8,373 bases of DNA, taken from NCBI GenBank assembly GCA_003157595.1, contig PMKB01000085.1, positions 1-8,373 on the forward strand. Reading direction: 5' to 3'. Shown piece by piece: positions 1 through 4,882 of the stretch. Each line of letters starts with the position of its first letter. The stretch's first letter is position 1. The position numbers were made by a program, and so were the translations under genes. A model generated the notes under the pieces. The model worked only from the letters and a program-made list of their open reading frames with translations. It was not told where the DNA came from and made no database searches. Source of the stretch: Solirubrobacterales bacterium. GTDB lineage: Bacteria; Actinomycetota; Thermoleophilia; Solirubrobacterales; Solirubrobacteraceae.

Positions 1-996
1 TGCGGCGAGTGGATCGAAAGTCACGCGCTGCACATCTTTATGCTCCACGCGCCAGATTTCCTCGGCTACGCGGGCGCCGTCGAGATGGCGCGCGACCACC
101 CGGCGCTCGTCGCCGACGCCCTGAAACTGAAGAAGGCCGGCAACGAGGTGATGCGCGTCGTCGGCGGACGTGAGGTGCATCCGATCAACCTGCGCGTCGG
201 AGGCCTTCACCGCGTGCCGCGCAAGGCCGAGCTGGCCACGCTCGTCGAGGGCCTCGAGCGCGCGCGCGAGATCGCGCTCGGCGCCGTGACGCTGACCGCG
301 ACCCTCGACTTCCCCGACTACGAACAGGACTTCGAACTGGTCGCGCTTGCGCGGCCGGGGGAATACCCGATCGACCGCGGACGCGTGGTCTCGGATGGCG
401 GCCTCGATATCGCCCCAGCCGATTACATGAAGCATTTCGTCGAGTCACACGTCCCGTGGTCAAACGCACTGCACTCGCAGCGCACGGACGGCAGCACCTA
501 CGTCGTCGGGCCGCTTGCCCGCTTCGCGACCAGCTACGACGAGCTGACTCCACTGGCCCGCGAGGCGGCGGCCGGCGTCGGCCTGCGCTCCCCCGAGCAC
601 AACCCGTTCCGCAGCATCGTCGTGCGTTCGGTCGAACTGGTGCACGCGGTTGACGAGGCGCTCGCGCTGATCGCGGCCTATGAGGAGCCGGACGCCCCGG
701 CGATCGAGGTGACGCCACGTGCCGGTGTCGGGCACGGCGTCAGCGAAGCACCGCGCGGACTGCTCTACCACCGCTACGAGATCGACGAGAGCGGAACGAT
801 CCTCGATGCCGTCATCGTGCCCCCGACCTCGCAGAACCAGACCGCCATCGAGGCCGACCTGCGCGGCGTCGTGGAACGCTCGCTCGAGTTGCCCGACGCC
901 GAGCTGAGCGTGCGCTGCGAGCAGACGATCCGCAACTACGACCCCTGCATATCCTGCGCGACGCACTTCCTGAAGCTGGACATCGAGCGCGTCTGA
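1..996 (+). CDS. [NiFe] hydrogenase large subunit, group 3 type (5'-truncated)
   Basis: Catalytic subunit of a cytoplasmic NAD(P)-linked [NiFe] hydrogenase, which interconverts H2 with protons and electrons at a Ni-Fe(CN)2CO centre. The frame is open from base 1, before the first Met at 40, and the opening residues CGEWIESHALH and HAPDFLGY fit the family, so the gene begins upstream. The visible 331 residues lack the N-terminal L1 Cys motif, about 90-100 residues by family length. The C-terminal L2 motif DPCISCATH is intact at visible residues 314-322 and supplies two Cys ligands. Nine residues (FLKLDIERV) follow the His and would be the tail removed by the maturation protease. GGREVHPINLRVGG and the DPCxSCxTH ending suggest group 3b, but the subgroup is inferred. 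The next gene encodes the matching protease. Enzyme family is near certain; subgroup moderate. Confidence 0.95.
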   Translation, partial: CGEWIESHALHIFMLHAPDFLGYAGAVEMARDHPALVADALKLKKAGNEVMRVVGGREVHPINLRVGGLHRVPRKAELATLVEGLERAREIALGAVTLTATLDFPDYEQDFELVALARPGEYPIDRGRVVSDGGLDIAPADYMKHFVESHVPWSNALHSQRTDGSTYVVGPLARFATSYDELTPLAREAAAGVGLRSPEHNPFRSIVVRSVELVHAVDEALALIAAYEEPDAPAIEVTPRAGVGHGVSEAPRGLLYHRYEIDESGTILDAVIVPPTSQNQTAIEADLRGVVERSLELPDAELSVRCEQTIRNYDPCISCATHFLKLDIERV

Positions 997-1451
997 GACT
1001 GATCGGCATCGGCAACCGCTGGCGTGGCGACGACGCGGTCGGGCTTGTCGTGGCGGCGGCGGTGGGTGCGCGGCAACCGGCCGGTTTGGAGGTCGTCGAA
1101 CACGAGGGCGAGCCGATCGAGCTGATCGAAGCCTGCGAGGGGGCGCCGGCGGTGTGGATCGTGGACGCGGTCTGCTCGGGTGCCAAGCCAGGAACACTCC
1201 ATCGCCTCGACGCCAGCGAGGGACCGCTGCCGGCGCAGCTGTTTGGGGTCTCGACGCACAGGCTCGGGCTCGCCGACGCGATCGAGCTCGCACGCGCGCT
1301 CGGCCGCCTGCCGGCGCGCGTCATCGTCTACGGGATCGAGGCGACGGAGTTCGAGCCCGGTCGACCGCTGTCGGCCCCCGTGGCGCTCGCAGCAGAGCAG
1401 CTGACGAAAACCCTCCTCGAGCAGCTCGCGCGGCCTGCGCACGCGGGCTGA
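993..1451 (+). CDS. Hydrogenase maturation protease (HycI/HybD/HoxW family), probable CTG start
   Basis: Nickel-dependent endopeptidase that trims the C-terminus of the hydrogenase large subunit after metal insertion, closing the active site. The family N-terminus LIGIGNRWRGDDAVG is encoded from about 999 onward, upstream of the first standard start (GTG 1050), which would delete it. No ATG, GTG or TTG occurs in this frame between about 903 and 1049. CTG at 993-995, overlapping the hydrogenase TGA as CTGA, gives the family-typical MRLIGIGN start and 152 residues; CTG 999 is an alternative. From 993, Asp14 (GDD), Asp58 (WIVDAV) and His89 (STHRLG) line up with the E. coli HybD nickel ligands Glu16, Asp62 and His93. 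The overlap implies translational coupling with its substrate. Function is confident; the exact start is inferred. Confidence 0.88.
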   Translation: MRLIGIGNRWRGDDAVGLVVAAAVGARQPAGLEVVEHEGEPIELIEACEGAPAVWIVDAVCSGAKPGTLHRLDASEGPLPAQLFGVSTHRLGLADAIELARALGRLPARVIVYGIEATEFEPGRPLSAPVALAAEQLTKTLLEQLARPAHAG

Positions 1452-1490
1452 GCCACAATCTGCGGTCTTGCTGCACTTGGGGCTATCTCG

Positions 1491-1519
1491 CCAACATCTG
1501 ACTACGTATTCATTATAAG
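1491..1519 (+). promoter_or_regulatory. SmtB-type operator and -10 element of the nmtR-like gene
   Basis: A 14-bp near-palindrome TGACTA-CG-TATTCA lies at 1499-1512, symmetric except for one base pair. It resembles the 6-2-6 operator core of SmtB/ZiaR-type ArsR repressors (TGAACA-NN-TATTCA as I recall it). It is followed by a -10-like TATAAG at 1514-1519, so the operator would sit in the promoter spacer. The position for a -35 (about 1491-1496, CCAACA) is not consensus. The -10 ends 8 bases before the GTG start at 1528, so the transcript is probably leaderless or nearly so. A second, weaker inverted repeat, CGTATTCA-N8-TGAGTGCG (1505-1528), shares the TATTCA half and covers the start. The operator role is inferred from position and similarity. 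Confidence 0.6.
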
Positions 1520-1527
1520 ATGAGTGC

Positions 1528-1890
1528 GTGAGCCGTGACCACAAGCCGAACCTGAAGTATCTCGACGGCGACACCGCCCGCGTCGTCGCCGAGACGATGC
1601 AGGCTCTGTCGACGCCGAGCCGGGTGCGAATCCTCAGCCGCCTCGGCGCGGGCGCGTGCTCGGTAGGCGAGCTGGCACGCGAGGTCGCGATGGAGCAGTC
1701 GGCCGTCTCACAACAGCTCCGCGTGCTGCGCCATCTCCGGCTCGTGGTGGGCGCGCGCCGGGGCAAGAGCGTGATCTACTCCCTGCACGACGACCACGTC
1801 GGCGTTCTGCTGGCCGAGGCCGTCGCTCACACCGAGCACCTGCGGGCGAGCCTGCGCCCGGTCTCCGAGCTGCGGGCGGTGCCCACGTGA
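1528..1890 (+). CDS. nmtR: ArsR-family nickel/cobalt-responsive repressor, NmtR-like
   Basis: Winged-helix DNA-binding repressor expected to leave its operator when it binds Ni(II) or Co(II). The helix-turn-helix covers about residues 44-74 (VGELAREVAMEQSAVSQQL onward), with the wing near 75-86. The C-terminal alpha-5 helix carries Asp88, His90, His101 and His104 (D-x-H-x10-H-x2-H), the same spacing as mycobacterial NmtR Asp91, His93, His104, His107. SmtB has Glu at the last position, so His favours the nickel/cobalt type over zinc. The N-terminal Gly-His of NmtR, which adds ligands, is absent (SRDHKPN here; His5 could substitute). GTG 1528 is the only usable start because an in-frame TAA lies at 1516. 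Its stop overlaps the GTG of the transporter (GTGA), so the two are one operon, controlled by the operator at 1499-1512. Length of 120 residues is normal. Confidence 0.9.
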   Translation: MSRDHKPNLKYLDGDTARVVAETMQALSTPSRVRILSRLGAGACSVGELAREVAMEQSAVSQQLRVLRHLRLVVGARRGKSVIYSLHDDHVGVLLAEAVAHTEHLRASLRPVSELRAVPT

Positions 1891-2612
1891 GCACCGCCAC
1901 GCCTGCCCTGCTCGCGGCGGCCGCCGGCGTCGGCTTCGGCCACGCGATTCTGCCGGACCACTGGGTACCGCTGGCAGTGGTCGGCCGCACTCGCCGTTAT
2001 CCGCTGGCCCGCGTCGCACGGCTCTCGGGTTTGGCGGGCGTGGCCCACGTGCTCGTCTCGATCGTGCTGGGCGGTGTGATCATCGTCGTGGGCCTCCAGT
2101 TTCGCTCAGCGGTGCAGAGCGCGCAGGACACGATCATTGGCTGCCTGCTGATGGCCACCGGCCTAGGATTCGCGATCTTCGAACTGAGCGGACGGGGCCA
2201 CCCCGAGCACAGCCACCACCACGGGCCTGACGGCCCGCACACACCCGGCCGCACGCAAGCGACCGATCACCCGCGGTCGCAGCCGATGGCGCAGACCGAG
2301 CCGGCCAGCGGGGCGCCGCAAAGCGGCTTGCGCGGCCTGGCGGCGGTGATGGTGCCGTTCGGCGCCGCCGCGTCGCCGGACCTGACCATCCTCCCAGTGT
2401 TCCTCGCGGCAACCACGGCGGGGGTGACGACCGCCATCGGTTCCCTCATCATCTTTGCCGCGGTGACGATCGCGACGATCGTCGGCCTGACGCTGGCGGC
2501 GTGTTTCGGCGGCTACCAGGTTCGCGGCCGCTGGCTCGAGCGCTGGGGCAACGCGTGCACCGCGCTCGTGCTGATCGCCATCGGCGCGCTCGTGCTCACG
2601 GGCGTGCTCTGA
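1887..2612 (+). CDS. HAxxxDH-type nickel/cobalt membrane transporter with His-rich loop
   Basis: Inner-membrane protein of about 241 residues, related to the NicO/UreH/RcnA group that moves Ni2+ or Co2+. The GTG at 1887 overlaps the repressor's stop; the frame is open farther upstream but only as a shadow of the repressor gene. Helix 1 carries His19-Ala-x3-Asp24-His25 (GHAILPDHW), the metal-binding signature of the superfamily, and His54 (GVAHVLVS) lies in helix 2. About six hydrophobic segments appear: roughly 5-32, 46-70, 83-100, 150-175, 178-207 and 222-241. Residues 105-128 form a soluble loop with seven His, as in RcnA-like exporters. Direction is not visible. A nickel-sensing repressor in front favours efflux, while the hydrogenase beside it favours supply. 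The family is confident; the ion and direction are inferred. Confidence 0.82.
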   Translation: MSTATPALLAAAAGVGFGHAILPDHWVPLAVVGRTRRYPLARVARLSGLAGVAHVLVSIVLGGVIIVVGLQFRSAVQSAQDTIIGCLLMATGLGFAIFELSGRGHPEHSHHHGPDGPHTPGRTQATDHPRSQPMAQTEPASGAPQSGLRGLAAVMVPFGAAASPDLTILPVFLAATTAGVTTAIGSLIIFAAVTIATIVGLTLAACFGGYQVRGRWLERWGNACTALVLIAIGALVLTGVL

Positions 2613-2618
2613 GCGCAC

Positions 2619-2632
2619 CGGACCACGGTCCG
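2619..2632. terminator. Short hairpin between convergent genes
   Basis: A perfect inverted repeat CGGACC-AC-GGTCCG sits in the 24-base gap between the transporter stop (2612) and the amidase stop (2637, opposite strand). A bidirectional terminator is the natural reading. It has no T tract and the loop is very short, so efficiency is doubtful. Confidence 0.4.
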
Positions 2633-2636
2633 ACAC

Positions 2637-3374
2637 TCACCGCCGGCACGGCAGCTCCGCCACCCGGGCCCGCACGATGCTCATATCGGCGCGGTTGAAA
2701 TCCTGGTGGGTCTGGCCGCGAAAGGCCGGCACCAACTCGCGGTAATAGGGACTGGAAAGGCTCTCGTTGTGCCCGATCACATTGGCGACCGGGATGTGCT
2801 TGGTGCAGCGCAGCCAGCGCGTCAGCTCCAGGGCAGATTGATACTGCGCGGCGTCGCCCATCACCTGCTCGTCCGAGAAGCCGACGTTCTCGATCCCGAT
2901 CGCGGTGTAGTTGAGACCGACGACCTGCCGACACATGAGATCGAGCGGGACAAGTTGGTAGATCGTACCGTCCGTATCGACCACGAAGTGGGCGCAGACC
3001 TGCGGCAGCTCGTGGTAGGTCACGTCCGGCACGTCGTCGGCGAAGGTGTTCCAGACGCTCTGTAAGGTCGAACTCACGCTGTAGTGCCAGATGATCAGGT
3101 GAGGGTCGACCAGCTTGAAGGAGTCGATGCCATAGTGCTCGAGCGCATACCTGCGCATCTCCCGCTCGCGTTTGGGCCCGAACGGAATGAAGTCCTTGAC
3201 GATCCGCGGCGGCGGGAGCAGAGCCGGCTGCGCGCCGCTCGCGAGCGCGCCCGGCAGGCTGAGCGCAATCGCGAGCGCAATCGCGACTGACAGCGCAGGC
3301 GTGGACACGGCGCCTCGACGGCGCCCGCCGCGCCGCCCGGGCGCCGTCCCGCGAGACGCCGACCGCTCAACCAT
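2637..3374 (-). CDS. Secreted amidase_2/PGRP-like N-acetylmuramoyl-L-alanine amidase
   Basis: Probable exported zinc amidase that cleaves the bond between N-acetylmuramic acid and the stem peptide of peptidoglycan. The N-terminus has an Arg-rich stretch (14-20) and a hydrophobic segment (27-45) ending ALASGA, a credible signal peptide or, less likely, an anchor. The amidase_2 fold occupies about 88-240. Candidate zinc ligands are His97 (IIWHYS), His202 (VIGHNES) and His223 or Asp225 (THQDFN); Glu162 (GIENVG) is the likely polar catalytic residue. Four Cys (127, 148, 190, 243) in the exported part could form disulfides. ATG at 3374 gives 245 residues. GTG at Val23 would give a shorter signal peptide without basic residues, so ATG is preferred, although no well-spaced ribosome binding site is visible. 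It lies 111 bases downstream of the small ArsR gene on the same strand. Confidence 0.82.
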   Translation of the reverse strand: MVERSASRGTAPGRRGGRRRGAVSTPALSVAIALAIALSLPGALASGAQPALLPPPRIVKDFIPFGPKREREMRRYALEHYGIDSFKLVDPHLIIWHYSVSSTLQSVWNTFADDVPDVTYHELPQVCAHFVVDTDGTIYQLVPLDLMCRQVVGLNYTAIGIENVGFSDEQVMGDAAQYQSALELTRWLRCTKHIPVANVIGHNESLSSPYYRELVPAFRGQTHQDFNRADMSIVRARVAELPCRR

Positions 3375-3440
3375 CTCCGCTGACCTTAGCGGGAGAGCGA
3401 CGGCCTACATCGCTGTCGCTGCGCCAAGAGCCTCGAGGAC

Positions 3441-3473
3441 GCGGGTCCAGCCCCGCGTGCACGGCTGTGCACG
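3441..3473 (-). terminator. Tandem GC hairpins downstream of the second arsR gene
   Basis: Reading the minus strand after the ArsR stop (3486), the first structure is CGTGCAC-N4-GTGCACG (3456-3473) with perfect 7-bp arms. It is followed at once by GCGGG-N6-CCCGC (3441-3456). Neither has a T tract. They could end the arsR transcript before the amidase gene or shape the amidase leader. The rest of the 3375-3485 gap shows no clear promoter. Confidence 0.4.
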
Positions 3474-3485
3474 GCGTTGCGGTTG

Positions 3486-3803
3486 TCACCCTGTCTCCGG
3501 ATCCCGCTGCTCGGCGACAGTCTTGAAGGCATCCAGCGCCTGCGTCCAGCAGCGGTCGAAGTATGCGCGCAGCGCCCCCACCCCCATCGGGTCGAGGCTG
3601 TAGATGCGGCGATTGGCGTCACGGCGATCGTTGACCAGGCCGGCCTGTTTGAGCACCCGCAGGTGTTGCGAGACGGCGGGCCGGCTGACGGGAAGGCCCC
3701 GCGCGAGGTCCCCCACGGCACTCGGTCCGTCCGCGAGGCGCTCGAAGATCGTGCGCCTGGTCGGATCGCCGAGCGCCTGAATAGCCTGTGCGTAAGTTGC
3801 CAC
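3486..3803 (-). CDS. Small ArsR-family transcriptional repressor
   Basis: Winged-helix regulator of 105 residues. It opens with YAQAIQALGDPTRRTIFERL, the usual ArsR N-terminal helices, followed by the helix-turn-helix (VGDLARGLPVSRPAVSQHL, about 30-49) and a wing with DANRRIYSL. It has no Cys-x-Cys metal box and no D-x-H...H-x2-H site; the only Cys is near residue 84. It therefore looks like the non-metal SdpR-type subgroup, often paired with an SRPBCC/AHSA1 protein, but no such partner lies next to it here. The GTG start at 3803 follows a strong promoter and is covered by a palindrome, pointing to autorepression. The ligand and any targets beyond its own promoter are unknown. The amidase downstream on the same strand is a possible target only by position. 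Confidence 0.9.
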   Translation of the reverse strand: MATYAQAIQALGDPTRRTIFERLADGPSAVGDLARGLPVSRPAVSQHLRVLKQAGLVNDRRDANRRIYSLDPMGVGALRAYFDRCWTQALDAFKTVAEQRDPETG

Positions 3804-3840
3804 TTACCGTAAGCATAAACTTACCCAGGTGGGGCGTCAA
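3792..3840 (-). promoter_or_regulatory. Promoter with two tandem palindromic operators for the small arsR gene
   Basis: On the minus strand TTGACG (3840-3835) and TATGCT (3817-3812) are separated by exactly 17 bases, a good sigma-70-like promoter. The expected transcription start is around 3803-3806, at the GTG codon, so the mRNA is probably leaderless. Two 16-bp palindromes lie side by side. GTAAG-N6-CTTAC (3809-3824) covers the -10. GTAAGT-TGCC-ACTTAC (3792-3807) covers the start site and start codon. The four GTAAG/CTTAC half-sites alternate in orientation, and the two sites are 17 bp centre to centre. The -35 lies inside the 3' end of the phosphoribosyltransferase gene. Confidence 0.75.
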
Positions 3841-4492
3841 GCCCTCTCCCACCCGCCAGCAGCTCCAGGACCTCCGCGTCGGACACCGGCGCGAAGTCGC
3901 CGTACCAGCGCCCGACGGCGACCAGCTGCCTTGGAATCGTGTGGCAGACGACCTCGTCGGACTCCGCAGCGACCATCGCGACCGACTCGCGCGCGCCGAC
4001 CGGAACCGCGACGACGATGCGCGCGGCGGCGTCGGCGCGAAGTGCGCGAACGGCGGCCAGGGCGCTCAGCCCGGTCGCAAGTCCGTCGTCGACCACGATC
4101 ACCGTCCGTCCGCGCACATCGATGCGAGCGCGGCCCTCGCGGTAGCGCTCGACGCGGCGGAGCAGTTCCTCGCCTTCGCGCGCCATGATGGCATCGAGCG
4201 CCGTCTGTGACATTCCGACGCGGGTGACAGCCGCGACATCAAGTACGGCCGCCCCGCCTTCGGCGATCGCCCCCACCCCAAGCTCCGGGTTACCGGGCGC
4301 ACCGAGCTTGCGGACGACGAGCACGTCGAGCGGCGCGGCGAGCGCGCGGGCGACCTCGAAGCCAACCGGCACGCCTCCGCGCGCAAGCGCGACGACGACG
4401 GGCAGGTCAGGCGCGACGACGGGCCGGTCAGGTGCGAGGGCGAGCAGCCTCTGGGCGAGGTGGCGTCCGGCGTCGCGGCGATCGGCGAACAC
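3821..4492 (-). CDS. Phosphoribosyltransferase-domain protein
   Basis: Type I phosphoribosyltransferase fold, 223 residues. The PRPP-binding motif is VIVVDDGLATG (131-141, with Asp135, Asp136, Thr140 and Gly141). An earlier conserved segment is ALARGGVPVGFEVARALAAP (35-54), with VVRKLGAPGNPELGVGAIAEGG at 59-80. This matches the standalone 'predicted phosphoribosyltransferase' family whose substrate is not established; it is not a recognisable hpt, apt or upp enzyme. The start is GTG at 4492, with AGGGG about ten bases upstream on the minus strand as a likely ribosome binding site. Residues 20-33 are two copies of a seven-residue unit (APDRPVV, APDLPVV). It lies 45 bases after the small membrane protein gene, probably in the same transcript. 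The stop TAA (3821-3823) falls inside the operator of the next gene. Confidence 0.85.
   Translation of the reverse strand: MFADRRDAGRHLAQRLLALAPDRPVVAPDLPVVVALARGGVPVGFEVARALAAPLDVLVVRKLGAPGNPELGVGAIAEGGAAVLDVAAVTRVGMSQTALDAIMAREGEELLRRVERYREGRARIDVRGRTVIVVDDGLATGLSALAAVRALRADAAARIVVAVPVGARESVAMVAAESDEVVCHTIPRQLVAVGRWYGDFAPVSDAEVLELLAGGRGLDAPPG
4393..4432. repeat. 21-bp tandem duplication inside the phosphoribosyltransferase gene
   Basis: The 19-base segment 4393-4411 recurs 21 bases later at 4414-4432 with one mismatch (A4404 versus C4425). The period keeps the reading frame and gives APDRPVV followed by APDLPVV, with the mismatch making the Arg/Leu difference. It sits just before the first conserved strand of the domain and probably lengthens a surface linker. 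Confidence 0.8.
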
Positions 4493-4537
4493 TTCCCTTC
4501 ACCCCTCTCGCGCCGGCGCGCCGCGGCGCGCAGCCCG

Positions 4538-4753
4538 TCAGCCCTCGCTCACTTCCGGCATGCCCTCGGCGGTCGCGAGCGCTTCCATCTCATCCTCCGC
4601 GAGGTGACGGTCGGCCGGATCCCGATCGGGCAGGCTCCGGGTGCGCTTCCTGCGTCGACCGGCTGCGATCGCCGAGACGAGTGCGGCGCAGCAGGCCGCT
4701 GCGAGCGGGGCAATCCTGCGAAGCGGGCGTTTCGCCGTGGCCGTCTCGGTCAT
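4538..4753 (-). CDS. Small single-pass membrane protein, hypothetical
   Basis: A 71-residue product I do not recognise. It has a basic N-terminus (KRPLRR), one hydrophobic segment at about 14-31 (IAPLAAACCAALVSAIAAG), a strong positive cluster RRRKR after it, and an acidic C-terminal half. By the positive-inside rule the C-terminus should be cytoplasmic. The start is ATG at 4753, with GAAGG seven bases upstream on the minus strand as a well-placed ribosome binding site. It precedes the phosphoribosyltransferase gene by 45 bases on the same strand, so co-transcription is likely. Overlapping plus-strand frames are Arg-rich and featureless. Being short and without a known family, it remains a moderate call. 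Confidence 0.55.
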   Translation of the reverse strand: MTETATAKRPLRRIAPLAAACCAALVSAIAAGRRRKRTRSLPDRDPADRHLAEDEMEALATAEGMPEVSEG

Positions 4754-4771
4754 GCGTGTGCCTTCACGCTA

Positions 4772-4800
4772 CCAACTCCGTTGGGCTTCGCGTGCCCAAC
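4772..4800. promoter_or_regulatory. Three-half-site inverted repeat in a divergent intergenic region
   Basis: Within the 129-base gap between the small membrane protein gene (minus) and the aldo/keto reductase gene (plus), GTTGGGC-N7-GCCCAAC (4780-4800) is a perfect 7-bp inverted repeat. A further CCAAC at 4772-4776 pairs with the same GTTGG across three bases. This is a plausible regulator site for either gene, or a leader hairpin for the minus-strand gene. No regulator can be named. Confidence 0.45.
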
Positions 4801-4870
4801 CGCGCCGGTGGGCGCGACTGCAAGCACGAGCACGCCCGAGCCGGTCGCGAGGTCGATGCCCGTCGTCCGC

Positions 4871-4876
4871 TAGGTT
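4871..4876 (+). promoter_or_regulatory. Possible -10 element for a leaderless aldo/keto reductase mRNA
   Basis: TAGGTT fits the TANNNT pattern and ends six bases before the GTG at 4883, the spacing common for leaderless genes in actinobacteria. No ribosome binding site precedes the GTG and no clear -35 is visible. This rests on pattern and spacing only. Confidence 0.35.
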
Positions 4877-4882
4877 TCGTGC

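Noticed and set aside
40..996. Hydrogenase gene starting at ATG 40
   Set aside because: The 13 codons before it read CGEWIESHALHIF, a conserved part of the same protein, so the gene continues off the left edge.
1050..1451. Protease starting at GTG 1050
   Set aside because: This start removes GIGN...GDDAVG, including the conserved nickel ligand, so it cannot be the functional start.
936..1766. 276-codon minus-strand open frame
   Set aside because: It runs antisense to the protease and repressor genes and is Arg-rich without recognisable motifs.
1656..1886. Upstream extension of the nickel transporter frame
   Set aside because: It overlaps the DNA-binding and metal-binding parts of the repressor gene in another frame; GTG 1887 gives a normal membrane N-terminus and an operon-type overlap.
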